A DNA stretch of 49,384 bases from Streptococcus parasanguinis (GCA_018365265.1 JAGZKI010000008.1:1-49384), one strand, 5' to 3'. Numbered from the stretch's first letter, positions 15,074 to 24,323 are shown. Translations and numbers: made by a program. Notes: generated from the letters alone by a model not told the origin.

Positions 15074-16615
15074 ATGAGTATTTTAGAAGTGAAAAATTTG
15101 AGTCACGGTTTTGGGGACCGTGCGATTTTTGAGGATGTGTCCTTCCGTTTGTTAAAGGGAGAGCATATCGGTCTTGTCGGAGCCAATGGTGAAGGGAAAT
15201 CGACCTTCATGAGCATCGTGACTGGTAAGATGCAGCCTGACGAAGGCAAGGTGGAGTGGTCTAAGTACGTGACAGCAGGTTACCTGGACCAGCATTCGGT
15301 CTTAGAAGAAGGACAAACGGTTCGCGATGTCTTACGGACCGCTTTTGATGAGTTGTTCACAGCTGAAGCTCGTATCAATGATCTCTATATGGCCATGGCG
15401 GAAGAGGGAGCTGATGTCGATGCTCTGATGGAAGAGGTTGGAGAACTCCAAGAGCGTTTAGAAAGTCGTGATTTTTATACCTTGGATGCCAAGATCGATG
15501 AAGTGGCGCGTGCTCTTGGGGTCATGGACTTTGGGATGGACACGGATGTAACCTCCTTGTCAGGTGGGCAACGGACCAAAGTCCTCTTGGCCAAACTCTT
15601 ACTTGAGAAACCAGATATCCTTCTCTTGGACGAGCCAACCAACTACTTGGATGCAGAGCACATCGATTGGCTTAAACGCTATTTGCAGAATTATGAAAAT
15701 GCCTTTGTCCTCATTTCCCACGATATTCCATTCTTGAATGATGTGATCAACATCGTCTACCATGTGGAAAATCAGCAGTTAACCCGCTATTCAGGAGACT
15801 ACTACCAATTCCTTGAAGTCTATGAAATGAAGAAATCGCAATTGGAAGCGGCTTATGAGCGTCAGCAAAAGGAGATTGCTGATTTGAAAGATTTCGTAGC
15901 CCGCAATAAGGCGCGTGTGGCTACACGGAATATGGCCATGTCTCGTCAGAAGAAGCTGGACAAGATGGAACTCATTGAGTTACAAAGTGAGAAACCAAAG
16001 CCATCCTTTGAATTTAAAAATGCCCGGACTCCTGGTCGCTTTATCTTCCAGGCCAAGGATCTCCAGATTGGGTATGACCGTCCTTTGACCAAGCCTTTGA
16101 ACCTAACGTTTGAACGCAATCAAAAGGTTGCCATCATCGGGGCCAACGGGATCGGAAAAACCACTCTCTTGAAGAGCTTGCTGGGAATCATCCCACCAAT
16201 CGCTGGTGAAGTCGAGCGGGGAGATTACCTAGAGCTTGGCTATTTCGAGCAAGAGGTCGAAGGGGGCAATCGCCAGACACCGCTTGAAGCAGTCTGGAAT
16301 GCCTTTCCATCTCTCAACCAAGCAGAAGTTCGTGCCGCCCTTGCCCGCTGTGGCTTGACCACCAAACATATCGAGAGCCAAATCCAGGTGTTATCCGGTG
16401 GGGAGCAAGCCAAGGTACGCTTCTGTCTCTTGATGAATCGTGAAAACAATGTCTTGGTACTGGACGAACCAACCAACCACTTGGATGTGGATGCCAAAGA
16501 TGAATTGAAACGGGCTCTGAAAGAGTACAAGGGATCGATTCTCATGGTTTGCCACGAGCCAGACTTCTATGAAGGCTGGATGGACCAAATCTGGGACTTT
16601 AATGAATTGACGTAA
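15074..16615 (+). CDS. ABC-F family ATPase (YkpA/YbiT-like)
   Basis: A 513-residue soluble protein with two ABC ATPase domains and no membrane part, the ABC-F layout. Walker A motifs are GANGEGKST (about 35) and GANGIGKTT (about 355); signatures LSGGQRTK and LSGGEQAK; Walker B motifs LLLLDEPTNYLD and VLVLDEPTNHLD. The charged linker between them (about 240-310, KKSQLEAAYERQQKEIADL) is the P-site tRNA interaction motif. ABC-F proteins act on the ribosome; this subgroup is a housekeeping translation factor rather than a clear antibiotic-resistance protein. It has its own promoter and terminator. Confidence 0.92.
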   Translation: MSILEVKNLSHGFGDRAIFEDVSFRLLKGEHIGLVGANGEGKSTFMSIVTGKMQPDEGKVEWSKYVTAGYLDQHSVLEEGQTVRDVLRTAFDELFTAEARINDLYMAMAEEGADVDALMEEVGELQERLESRDFYTLDAKIDEVARALGVMDFGMDTDVTSLSGGQRTKVLLAKLLLEKPDILLLDEPTNYLDAEHIDWLKRYLQNYENAFVLISHDIPFLNDVINIVYHVENQQLTRYSGDYYQFLEVYEMKKSQLEAAYERQQKEIADLKDFVARNKARVATRNMAMSRQKKLDKMELIELQSEKPKPSFEFKNARTPGRFIFQAKDLQIGYDRPLTKPLNLTFERNQKVAIIGANGIGKTTLLKSLLGIIPPIAGEVERGDYLELGYFEQEVEGGNRQTPLEAVWNAFPSLNQAEVRAALARCGLTTKHIESQIQVLSGGEQAKVRFCLLMNRENNVLVLDEPTNHLDVDAKDELKRALKEYKGSILMVCHEPDFYEGWMDQIWDFNELT

Positions 16616-16620
16616 AGACA

Positions 16621-16646
16621 AAAAGAGAACCGCATGGTTCTCTTTT
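16621..16646 (+). terminator. Terminator of the ABC-F gene
   Basis: AAAAGAGAACC (16621-16631), loop GCAT, GGTTCTCTTTT (16636-16646). A near copy of this hairpin recurs at 16911-16937 on the other side of the structured repeat. Confidence 0.85.
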
Positions 16647-16659
16647 CAGATTCTTCTTA

Positions 16660-16821
16660 GAAACTTTCCTTAGGTGAGTACGGACGTTAGGTGAAATTAT
16701 CCAGTGGATGATTTCAGCAATCCAGGAAGTTCCATGACTAATTATTGAGCCTAAGGTCTCAATAATTCCGTGTGCCTGAAACAAATCTGTTTCAGGCACT
16801 TTTCTCACGGCGGAAAGTTTC
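16660..16821 (+). repeat. Dispersed structured repeat, copy A
   Basis: Closing stem GAAACTTTCC (16660-16669) with GGAAAGTTTC (16812-16821), then GTGAG (16674-16678) with CTCAC (16804-16808). Inside are three hairpins: H1 16693-16715 (GAAATTATCC/GGATGATTTC, different from the other copies), H2 16740-16767 (AATTATTGAG/CTCAATAATT) and H3 16772-16799 (GTGCCTGAAAC/GTTTCAGGCAC). Homology to copy C continues weakly to about 16893. The 324-nt gap between the ABC-F and PPIase genes holds only this and two terminators. Confidence 0.85.
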
Positions 16822-16910
16822 AGTAGATGAATGTCTTAAATAATTAGAATTCATTTTTTTTACCAATGAATCTATTAGCTCATTTTATGTAAATTGTTTA
16901 TCAATATCTT

Positions 16911-16937
16911 AAAAAGAGAACCTCTCGGTTCTCTTTT
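16911..16937. terminator. Terminator of the PPIase gene (second copy of the hairpin)
   Basis: AAAAAGAGAACC (16911-16922) pairs with GGTTCTCTTTT (16927-16937). A tracts left and T tracts right make it usable on both strands; the PPIase stop is at 16940. Confidence 0.8.
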
Positions 16938-16939
16938 CA

Positions 16940-17785
16940 TTATTTCTTGAAATCATAGTCTTTTAAGATTTCAATTTTTTCAATTTTGATATCTGTTTTT
17001 GGTTTGTCCTTATCATCGGTTTCGGTAGATGCAATTTTATCGACCACATCCATACCATCGACGACTTGGCCAAAGACAGTGTAGTTACCACCATCGAGGG
17101 TTGGATTTCCACCATTTTTATAAGCATCGATGATCCTAGCTGGGAAGCGGTCAGTTGGGAGTTTACTTGAAATATCATCCTTATTTTGGTTGATATAGAA
17201 TTGACTACCATTGGTATTTGGACCAGAATTGGCCATTGCAAGGGCTCCACGAAGGTTGTAAAGGTATGGAGAATACTCATTCTCAAAACCAGTACCTGAA
17301 TCTTTGGATTTGTCTTTGCCCTTCCAGATAGATTCGCCACCCGTACCGTCTCCTTTAGGATCCCCAGTTTGGATCATAAAGTTGTTAATAACACGGTGGA
17401 AAAGCAAGCCATTGTAGTAGCCTTCTTTTGCGTGGGTCAAGAAGTTTTCAACTGCAAGTGGGGCATATTTAGGGAAGAGCTTGACAGTGATGTCGCCTTC
17501 AGTTGTTGTGATTTTAACTTCTGCTTCGTCTTCAGCCACTTCATTTGAGAGCTGTGGGAAGACAGCATTTTCATTGGTCATGGCATCGTTAAAATCTTTG
17601 CGCAGTTGTTCTAATTTCTTTTGTTCTTGTTCAATTTTCTTTTGATCTTTTTCACTAGAGCTAGAAGTTGCTGTCTGCTCTGTCTTTTCTTTGCTTGAGC
17701 TTGAAGAGTTAGCGTCAGTCTTATTAGACGAACAAGCTGTTAAAGCCAAGCCGGAAAATAATAGTAGTGCGATTAATTTTTTCAT
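16940..17785 (-). CDS. slrA: Cyclophilin-type peptidyl-prolyl isomerase lipoprotein (SlrA-like)
   Basis: Surface-anchored foldase that isomerises Xaa-Pro bonds in exported proteins; SlrA of pneumococcus aids colonisation. The 281-residue protein has a lipobox LTAC with Cys18, a charged Ser/Lys/Glu linker to about residue 65, then a cyclophilin domain with the FHRVINNFMIQTGDPKGDG core, FENEYSPYLYNLRGALAMA and the NTNGSQFYIN motif. GGAAAGGAAG precedes the ATG at 17785; an upstream in-frame Met would weaken the signal peptide. The adjacent ABC-F gene matches pneumococcal order. Confidence 0.9.
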   Translation of the reverse strand: MKKLIALLLFSGLALTACSSNKTDANSSSSSKEKTEQTATSSSSEKDQKKIEQEQKKLEQLRKDFNDAMTNENAVFPQLSNEVAEDEAEVKITTTEGDITVKLFPKYAPLAVENFLTHAKEGYYNGLLFHRVINNFMIQTGDPKGDGTGGESIWKGKDKSKDSGTGFENEYSPYLYNLRGALAMANSGPNTNGSQFYINQNKDDISSKLPTDRFPARIIDAYKNGGNPTLDGGNYTVFGQVVDGMDVVDKIASTETDDKDKPKTDIKIEKIEILKDYDFKK

Positions 17786-17899
17786 ATTCTTCCTTTCCAA
17801 CATAGTTGTCTTTCTCTATTGTACCTTAATTTTGCGATACTTTCAAATCTGGATAAAATTTAAGTCGAAAACACTATTCTGAAAATTTGCAGAAAACAG

Positions 17900-17928
17900 A
17901 TGAAAGTATTTCCGAATTCTTGTATAAT
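17900..17928 (+). promoter_or_regulatory. Promoter of the EamA-like transporter gene
   Basis: ATGAAA (17900-17905), 17-nt spacer, consensus TATAAT (17923-17928), 32 nt before the ATG. Confidence 0.65.
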
Positions 17929-17959
17929 AGGATGACTACAGGAGAACGATCATCAAAAA

Positions 17960-18880
17960 ATGAAATCATCACATTTTGCGAGAGCCCTCTGGTTTGGTAT
18001 CCTAGGTGCTCTCTTTTTTGCATTTACCTTTATTTTTAATCGAAGTATGAACCTGGCAGGTGGTTCCTGGATGTGGAGTGCTAGTTTGCGCTACCTTTTT
18101 AGTTTGCCTATGATGGCTGTTTTAGTCTGGCAGAAAGGCGAGTTGAAGGGTGTCTTGTCAGCAATTGCACGGGCCCCGTGGACTTGGTTGCTCTGGAGTA
18201 CGGTCGGCTTTGGTCTCTTTTATGCGCCCTTATCGATGGCTTCTATCTATGGAGAATCATGGTTTGTGGCTGCGACCTGGCAGATCACGATTTTAGCAGG
18301 TCTCCTTCTGACACCACTTTTTGGCCAAAAGATTCCAGGAAAACAGTTTGGAATGACTTTGCTGATTTTGTTAGGAATCGTATTGATACAAATTCCATAT
18401 TTTGGACGAGGTCTCGGAGAAGGTGTGGTGCGAGCTAGTATCTTAATTTTGATCGCTGCTTTTTCCTATCCATTGGGAAATCGCAAGATGCTGGTTTATT
18501 GTAAAGAAGAGCAATTATCAACGACCCAACGGGTCTTTGGGATGACCTTAATGAGTGTTCCCTTTTGGTTGCTCTTATCCGTCTTTGCAGGAGTAGATGC
18601 AGGCCTGCCATCAGGTGGGCAAATGCTCCAATCCTTGATTGTAGCTGTATTTTCAGGAGTCATCGCGACCATGCTCTTTTTTGAAGCAACCAACTTGGTG
18701 AAACACAACCATCAGCAGTTAGCCGTTGTTGAAGCTACCCAGGCCGGCGAGGTCCTCTTCACCCTATTTGGAGGCTGTCTCTTTCTGGGAGATCAGATCC
18801 CAACCCCACTAGGATTTTTAGGGGTTTTCATTGTGATCATCGGTATAGTAGGAAATAGTCTGATGACTTCTTCTGAATAG
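17960..18880 (+). CDS. EamA/EmrE-like multidrug or metabolite transporter
   Basis: A 306-residue integral membrane protein with about ten hydrophobic segments, in the two-fold repeated DMT style. It begins with ARALWFGILGALFFAFTFIF and resembles the 'multidrug resistance efflux transporter' (EmrE, PF13536) group of streptococci. Substrate unknown; the drug label of the family is not evidence of drug export. Single-gene unit with its own promoter and a terminator at 18938-18962. Confidence 0.82.
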   Translation: MKSSHFARALWFGILGALFFAFTFIFNRSMNLAGGSWMWSASLRYLFSLPMMAVLVWQKGELKGVLSAIARAPWTWLLWSTVGFGLFYAPLSMASIYGESWFVAATWQITILAGLLLTPLFGQKIPGKQFGMTLLILLGIVLIQIPYFGRGLGEGVVRASILILIAAFSYPLGNRKMLVYCKEEQLSTTQRVFGMTLMSVPFWLLLSVFAGVDAGLPSGGQMLQSLIVAVFSGVIATMLFFEATNLVKHNHQQLAVVEATQAGEVLFTLFGGCLFLGDQIPTPLGFLGVFIVIIGIVGNSLMTSSE

Positions 18881-18937
18881 ATAGTGGTAGAAAAGTAGGA
18901 CTTCAAAAATGATATTGCGGTTCAGTCTATCAATGCT

Positions 18938-18962
18938 AACACCCACGCGGGTGTTTTCTTTT
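18938..18962 (+). terminator. Terminator of the EamA-like gene
   Basis: AACACCC (18938-18944), loop ACGC, GGGTGTT (18949-18955), then a T-rich tail. Confidence 0.8.
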
Positions 18963-18990
18963 TGGTCTAAATCACTAATTAAGAAGGAAG

Positions 18991-19019
18991 TTGCACAGAG
19001 ATAGAAAATTCGGTATGAT
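18991..19019 (+). promoter_or_regulatory. Promoter of the three-gene unknown membrane cluster
   Basis: TTGCAC (18991-18996), 17-nt spacer, TATGAT (19014-19019). The leader of about 65 nt before the first gene contains a small GGGAA/TTCCC hairpin. Confidence 0.7.
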
Positions 19020-19091
19020 GGGAGATATGTTAATTTGTTGGGAAATGAACGAATTCCCTCAAAAACCGTATCATGAATAGGAGGCTACAAA

Positions 19092-19856
19092 TTGGATTAT
19101 AAAACTCTACGAAAAAACTATAGACTCTATATTAGATCTGCTGGCTTGTTGGCAATGCTTCTCATTATTTGTATTGGGTTCGTGGTCAGAGATACTCTTC
19201 TTCAGACTGCTGCGCTCTTATTGGTCCTTGCAGGCTTGTTTTTATTCATCCAATTGCTCAAGAAGAGCTATACCAACAAGTGCAACACCTCGCTCCATGT
19301 AGACTTAGATTTAGCTTTTTGGCAGCAATACCTTCAGTTGAACAAGAATGTGAAAAAGCCCATTTTACAGATAGATATTAAGCTGACATCGGTTGCCTAT
19401 TCGTTTATGATGGGAGATTTTGATACTGTTATAAAGGAAGCTAGAGAAGCAATAAGTCAGACGGATTGTCCGCAGAAATATAAGAACTTTTTTGAGAGTT
19501 ATCTCATGCGATCTACTGTTCTCACAGATCCTGATTTGACTAAAGAAGAGCTAGAGGCTCGATTAAATAAATTGACTATCACAGACCCGACACTGGCTGA
19601 GAAAACAAAAATGGTCTGTCTCGCTCTTTATGATTTAACCATTGCGCACCAAAGCAATGATTATTTTGAAGGTTTAAGCAATGACTTCAAGTACCAGCAG
19701 TTGGAAATTATCTACTACCAAGCCTTGAATGCTACTCTTAAAGGCGATCAGCACAGAGCCAATGATCTCTTTCGCAAGTTAGCCTCAGAAGATGAGTCGC
19801 TCTATATCGTTCGAAAGGCTAAAAAATACTTGAAGGATGAAGGCAGTCATCTGTAA
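19092..19856 (+). CDS. Unknown membrane protein with cytoplasmic helical domain
   Basis: I do not recognise this 254-residue protein. Two membrane spans (about residues 16-36 and 38-56) are followed by a soluble helical part of some 190 residues with TPR-like spacing (FDTVIKEAREAISQTDCP; HRANDLFRKLASEDESLY). The start is TTG: AGGAGG at 19079-19084 lies 7 nt before it and no ATG follows until far inside. First of three small membrane-protein genes; a shared complex is possible but unproven. Confidence 0.75.
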   Translation: MDYKTLRKNYRLYIRSAGLLAMLLIICIGFVVRDTLLQTAALLLVLAGLFLFIQLLKKSYTNKCNTSLHVDLDLAFWQQYLQLNKNVKKPILQIDIKLTSVAYSFMMGDFDTVIKEAREAISQTDCPQKYKNFFESYLMRSTVLTDPDLTKEELEARLNKLTITDPTLAEKTKMVCLALYDLTIAHQSNDYFEGLSNDFKYQQLEIIYYQALNATLKGDQHRANDLFRKLASEDESLYIVRKAKKYLKDEGSHL

Positions 19857-19919
19857 ATCCTCCAATCAAAATAGAGATTAATTGAAAGAGCCTGAAAAAA
19901 TATAAGGAGTTATTAAAAA

Positions 19920-20402
19920 ATGGATAAGAATTTTAACGAGATGTCGTTTGATGAATTGAAATGCTACCGTAGGGAAGGTCTATGGAGATCTTTGGGACTA
20001 TTGCTGGTCATTATTTTAGTGATTGTGGGAATGGTCTTGATGGAAGTGAATCATGTTTCTCCATCCAATCAGAATCGTTTTCGGGTGATTGGCTTGACAA
20101 CGGTCATTGCGCTCTTTGCATACCTGATGCCTCTGATGGCAGCAAATCGTGTCATGCGAGACCACCCGGATTGGGTCAAGAAATCAGGGATTCGAGCGAA
20201 AATTCCCTTGCCTGTGGCTTGGCATGTCAAAAGACTTTGCGTCCTTGGAGCGAGTCTATTGGTGATTGGAGTATGCTTTTTCTCACTATACAAACCACAA
20301 ATCTCGCAGACAAATCTGAAGTATCAACAAGATAATATCCAAGTCAATAATGTAATCGATGTGCCTGATATTGAAGTGCCTACGAGTGATAGTCAGGACT
20401 AG
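19920..20402 (+). CDS. Unknown small membrane protein
   Basis: A 160-residue protein that I cannot place in a family. It shows three hydrophobic segments (about 21-40, 53-72 and 105-124) and a polar, acidic C-terminal tail ending TSDSQD. The N-terminal FNEMSFDELKCYRREG is cytoplasmic-looking. AAGGAG at about 19902 precedes the ATG. It lies 63 nt after the first cluster gene, with no terminator between, and ends on the possible GTG of the next gene. Confidence 0.72.
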   Translation: MDKNFNEMSFDELKCYRREGLWRSLGLLLVIILVIVGMVLMEVNHVSPSNQNRFRVIGLTTVIALFAYLMPLMAANRVMRDHPDWVKKSGIRAKIPLPVAWHVKRLCVLGASLLVIGVCFFSLYKPQISQTNLKYQQDNIQVNNVIDVPDIEVPTSDSQD

Positions 20403-20434
20403 TGAGTGACAGATTGAATCTAAAAGGGAGAAAT

Positions 20435-21184
20435 ATGAAACTTTTTACTTACTCATTTGAAGAAAGTCAATCCTTCGTAAATGAGACCATTATTAGCCGC
20501 TTTAACGATAAGGGAAATTGGAAAAGATTTATTGGTATGCCTTTATTTTCTGCAATAGTCTATCTACTTTATATTCTTCTTCCAGCAGTCTTTAAGGGAA
20601 TAAGACTAGATGGAGATGGGGATGTTGCCTATCAATGGTTAAATTTACCTCTTTTGTTTGTTCTACTTTTATTTTATTTGGTCTACATTTTTTATTCGTT
20701 TAAATATCGAAAGAAAAAAATGATCTTGAAATATCTCACTTATTGTTATATGTACCTTCTATTACTATTTATGGAATTAGGATTTGTATTAATTGGGATT
20801 TTTTGCAGAAAACTTCTCGGTTTTTTATCAGCAGGATTAACGATAGTTGTTGTGACATATCTCTTTAGGACGGTCCCGAAAAAGATAAAGGCTGCGGTTG
20901 AAAAAAGAAAACCCTATGCTTCCTTGGCTGCCCTAGCAACAGAAAAAATAACAGATCAATTATTGATCTGGGGAGGAAGTGGAGTTACAGCGGGTTTTGT
21001 ATTGTTTGATCGTTCAAATCATACAAATGTAAGAGGAAGCATTGATGCTATCTTAACGCCATTCTGCCCCGCTATTATGGCTGTCGCTCTTTATGTATTC
21101 TTTTTAGAAATAGTAGGGGGTTACTACCTATTTTTGTACTACGAACAATACAAAGAAAAATATGACAGTTTAAAATCTATTTAA
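20435..21184 (+). CDS. Unknown polytopic membrane protein
   Basis: A 249-residue protein with five or six hydrophobic segments and a soluble N-terminal lead (KLFTYSFEESQSFVNETII). The opening is vaguely like YcxB-type proteins, but I would not assign it. An in-frame GTG at 20402 overlaps the stop of the previous gene; AAGGGAG at 20424-20430 instead supports the ATG at 20435. Base composition is more AT-rich than the core genes nearby. Third gene of the cluster; no clear terminator follows. Confidence 0.7.
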   Translation: MKLFTYSFEESQSFVNETIISRFNDKGNWKRFIGMPLFSAIVYLLYILLPAVFKGIRLDGDGDVAYQWLNLPLLFVLLLFYLVYIFYSFKYRKKKMILKYLTYCYMYLLLLFMELGFVLIGIFCRKLLGFLSAGLTIVVVTYLFRTVPKKIKAAVEKRKPYASLAALATEKITDQLLIWGGSGVTAGFVLFDRSNHTNVRGSIDAILTPFCPAIMAVALYVFFLEIVGGYYLFLYYEQYKEKYDSLKSI

Positions 21185-21309
21185 CAAAATAGGAAAAAGT
21201 GTAAGTAAGATCTATTTCACAATAGAAACCTCGACATTAGGAAGCTTTCTTGATCGACAGGTTCTTTTTATTTTGTTATGATACAATCAATGATAGATAG
21301 GAGAGACTT

Positions 21310-21852
21310 ATGACGACTATTTTAGATGTAATGGAAAAATTCTACGCCGATCACGAGGTGAAACCCTATATTTCGCCTGAGAGGGATTTGGAAACCTGGT
21401 TGTTGGATCCAAAGCCCGTTTCTAAACGAAATATGGAGCTCCTTCGAGATGGCTTGCTTGCAGGGGATATTATTCTCTTGTGGCGAATCCATTTTGGAAC
21501 CTTTACGACAGAGACTTGGTTTCCTAAGTACTTCGAATATACTTATGGGATTCATGCTTCGGAACACGTGAAGGTTTTGGTGGATAAGGGCTATGCTTTT
21601 ATTGAATCAGCCTTTGATTCATTGGACCATATCAATGCGACTATGAAAAAAGCCATTCTCAAAAAGAAGGGAGTTGCGGGGTTGTCCAAGATGAAAGCGG
21701 CCGATTTGAACCAAGCTTTGGCTGAACATTTTACGGAGGAAGAACTGGCGGAGCAGTTCACAATTCGGGGTTATCAGTTGACGGACAAAGGAAAGCAAGC
21801 GCTGCAAGACTATCAAGCCATCATTGACCGCCACCCTAAGAAAAACATCTAA
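21310..21852 (+). CDS. SAP-like domain protein of unknown function
   Basis: A 180-residue soluble protein conserved, as far as I recall, in streptococci without known function. The C-terminal part (KGVAGLSKMKAADLNQAL, then LAEQFTIRGYQLTDKGKQAL) resembles a SAP-type helix-extended-helix motif, which in other proteins binds nucleic acid or acts as a fold marker. The N-terminal part contains LLWRIHFGTFTTETWFPKYF. RBS GGAGAG precedes the ATG. Single gene closed by a terminator. Confidence 0.72.
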   Translation: MTTILDVMEKFYADHEVKPYISPERDLETWLLDPKPVSKRNMELLRDGLLAGDIILLWRIHFGTFTTETWFPKYFEYTYGIHASEHVKVLVDKGYAFIESAFDSLDHINATMKKAILKKKGVAGLSKMKAADLNQALAEHFTEEELAEQFTIRGYQLTDKGKQALQDYQAIIDRHPKKNI

Positions 21853-21880
21853 AACAGTGCCCAATCGGTGCTGTTTTTTT
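21851..21880 (+). terminator. Terminator of the SAP-like gene
   Basis: AAAACAGTGCC (21851-21861) pairs with GGTGCTGTTTT (21867-21877) with two wobbles, followed by T. Confidence 0.8.
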
Positions 21881-21935
21881 ACTTTATTCTGAAAAATTGA
21901 GGAAATGATTTTACTAGAGAACTGGCATAGAAATG

Positions 21936-21944
21936 TGATATAAT
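21936..21944 (+). promoter_or_regulatory. Extended -10 promoter of ftsK
   Basis: TGaTATAAT at 21936-21944, 7 nt before the ATG at 21952. With so short a leader the mRNA would be nearly leaderless, or a later Met may be used; the ATG has no strong RBS besides AAAGG at 21946-21950. Confidence 0.55.
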
Positions 21945-21951
21945 AAAGGTT

Positions 21952-24318
21952 ATGGCAAACAATAATCAATCGAAAAAAACACGGTCGACGAGACGACTGT
22001 CCAAAGCAGAATTAGAAAGAAAAAAAGCAATTCATCGCATGATTGCGACCATTCTGATTAGTCTGGTCTTAATTTTTGCGGCCTTGAAATTGGGGGCAGT
22101 AGGGGTCTTGGCCTACAACTTGATCCGACTCTTTGTTGGGAGTTTGGCTTACTTGGCTATTTTAGCGACCTTTTTCTACCTTTATGCCTTTAAATGGCTG
22201 GATAAACACGAAGGGGTGATTTCAGGATTCCTAAGCTTCTTTGCTGGGGTTCTCCTGATGTTTCAGGCTTTATTTGTATCCTCACTTCATTTAGACAATA
22301 ATGGAATCAAAGTCACTTTTTCAAGAATCATGGCAGACTTGATTCATCTGCGGGTGGAGAGTTTTGCGGGTGGTGGTATGATCGGTGCCCTTCTTTATGC
22401 TCCGATTTCCTTCCTGTTTTCAAATATTGGCTCTTATTTTATCGGTCTTCTCTTTATCGGATTGGGGATCCTCTTGATAAGCCCTTACTCCATCTATGAT
22501 TTGTTTGAAAAGGGGTCCGAAGTCTTCCATGCTTCTATGGAAAAACGCAAAGAGCGTCGCGAACAGAAATTCCTTGAAAAGGAAGCTGCTGCAGCTGAAA
22601 GAGAGCAAGAAGAAGCAAGAGCTGTTCTTCCAACTCCCCTTTCTATGGAAGGGCACCCTGTAGATCCTGAAACGGGAGAGGTGTTGGCGGAAGAGCCGTT
22701 TACAGAGTCCTTTCCAGAAGCTGAAATTGTTGCACCAGCAACACCAGAAATCTACCTGCCAGATGAAGAATGGCCGGAAGAGCCTGAAGCATACGAAGAG
22801 CTTCCGGTAGCTGAAGCATACGAAGAGCTTCCGGTAGCCGAAGAATTCGAAGACGATGGGGAGGAAGTTCAGGTGGACTTCACACCTAAGGAACTCCTTC
22901 AGTACAAACTTCCAACGATTGATCTCTTTGCGCCTGATAAGCCGAAAAACCAATCTAAAGAGAAAAACATCGTTCGTCAGAACATCCGCATTTTGGAAGA
23001 AACCTTTGCAAGCTTTAACATCAAGGCGACAGTGGAGCGGGCTGAGATCGGTCCTTCTGTTACCAAGTATGAAGTTAAACCGGCTGTCGGGGTGCGGGTC
23101 AACCGCATCTCCAATCTAGCAGATGATTTGGCACTAGCCCTAGCAGCCAAGGATGTGCGGATTGAAGCACCGATTCCAGGGAAGTCTCTGGTCGGGATTG
23201 AAGTGCCCAACTCAGAGATTGCGACCGTTTCCTTCCGTGAATTGTGGGAGCAGTCCAAAACAGACCCCGGTAAACTCCTTGAGATTCCACTTGGGAAGGC
23301 TGTAGATGGTTCAGCTCGGACCTTTGATTTGGCCCGGATGCCCCACCTCTTGGTAGCTGGTTCTACCGGTTCTGGTAAATCGGTTGCGGTTAATGGGATT
23401 ATTTCGAGTATCTTGATGAAGGCTCGTCCGGACGAAGTCAAATTTATGATGGTCGATCCAAAGATGGTGGAGCTTTCTGTATACAATGATATTCCTCACC
23501 TCTTGATTCCAGTGGTGACCAATCCACGCAAGGCCAGTCGAGCCCTGCAGAAGGTTGTCGATGAGATGGAAAATCGCTATGAGCTCTTCTCGAAAGTGGG
23601 CGCTCGCAATATTGCTGGCTTTAATGCCAAGGTTGCGGAGTACAATGCTCAGTCTGAGATGAAGCAAGTGCCACTTCCATTGATTGTGGTCATTGTCGAT
23701 GAGTTGGCAGACTTGATGATGGTCGCAAGTAAAGAAGTGGAGGATGCCATTATTCGCCTTGGACAAAAGGCGCGTGCGGCTGGGATCCACATGATTCTTG
23801 CGACCCAACGGCCATCGGTTGACGTTATCTCAGGTTTGATCAAGGCCAATGTGCCTTCTCGTGTCGCTTTTGCGGTATCATCTGGGACCGACTCACGGAC
23901 CATCTTGGATGAAAATGGAGCGGAGAAATTGCTCGGTCGCGGAGACATGCTCTTTAAACCGATCGATGAAAACCACCCGATTCGTCTGCAAGGATCCTTT
24001 ATCTCAGATGACGATGTCGAGCGGATTGTCAACTTTATCAAGGAGCAGGCAGAAGCCGATTATGATGATGCCTTTGATCCAGGCGAAGTGTCGGAATCGG
24101 ACTTTGACGGAGGCATGGGTGGCTCTGATGAAGGCGATCCTCTCTTTGAAGAGGCCAAGGCGCTCGTGGTTGAAACTCAAAAAGCCAGTGCTTCGATGAT
24201 CCAGCGTCGCTTATCCGTTGGCTTTAACCGAGCGACTCGCCTCATGGAAGAGTTGGAAGCAGCGGGTGTGATTGGACCAGCTGAAGGGACCAAACCTCGA
24301 AAAGTATTGCAACAATAA
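21952..24318 (+). CDS. ftsK: FtsK/SpoIIIE-type DNA translocase
   Basis: Septum-bound ATPase that pumps chromosomal DNA during division; 788 residues. Four or five membrane spans lie in residues about 28-175. An acidic, Pro/Glu-rich linker (about 205-305) contains an exact 9-residue tandem duplication (EAYEELPVA). The motor has Walker A STGSGKSVAVNG (about 470) and Walker B LIVVIVDELADLM (about 575), and the C-terminal gamma winged helix (SASMIQRRLSVGFNRATRLM) reads KOPS-like DNA. AAAGG lies only 1 nt from the ATG at 21952, so the start is the least certain part. Confidence 0.93.
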   Translation: MANNNQSKKTRSTRRLSKAELERKKAIHRMIATILISLVLIFAALKLGAVGVLAYNLIRLFVGSLAYLAILATFFYLYAFKWLDKHEGVISGFLSFFAGVLLMFQALFVSSLHLDNNGIKVTFSRIMADLIHLRVESFAGGGMIGALLYAPISFLFSNIGSYFIGLLFIGLGILLISPYSIYDLFEKGSEVFHASMEKRKERREQKFLEKEAAAAEREQEEARAVLPTPLSMEGHPVDPETGEVLAEEPFTESFPEAEIVAPATPEIYLPDEEWPEEPEAYEELPVAEAYEELPVAEEFEDDGEEVQVDFTPKELLQYKLPTIDLFAPDKPKNQSKEKNIVRQNIRILEETFASFNIKATVERAEIGPSVTKYEVKPAVGVRVNRISNLADDLALALAAKDVRIEAPIPGKSLVGIEVPNSEIATVSFRELWEQSKTDPGKLLEIPLGKAVDGSARTFDLARMPHLLVAGSTGSGKSVAVNGIISSILMKARPDEVKFMMVDPKMVELSVYNDIPHLLIPVVTNPRKASRALQKVVDEMENRYELFSKVGARNIAGFNAKVAEYNAQSEMKQVPLPLIVVIVDELADLMMVASKEVEDAIIRLGQKARAAGIHMILATQRPSVDVISGLIKANVPSRVAFAVSSGTDSRTILDENGAEKLLGRGDMLFKPIDENHPIRLQGSFISDDDVERIVNFIKEQAEADYDDAFDPGEVSESDFDGGMGGSDEGDPLFEEAKALVVETQKASASMIQRRLSVGFNRATRLMEELEAAGVIGPAEGTKPRKVLQQ
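22786..22839 (+). repeat. 27-bp tandem duplication in ftsK linker
   Basis: Two adjacent copies, identical except for the last base, of the unit coding EAYEELPVA. In frame and in a disordered linker, so probably harmless and variable between strains. Confidence 0.85.
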
Positions 24319-24323
24319 GTCTA

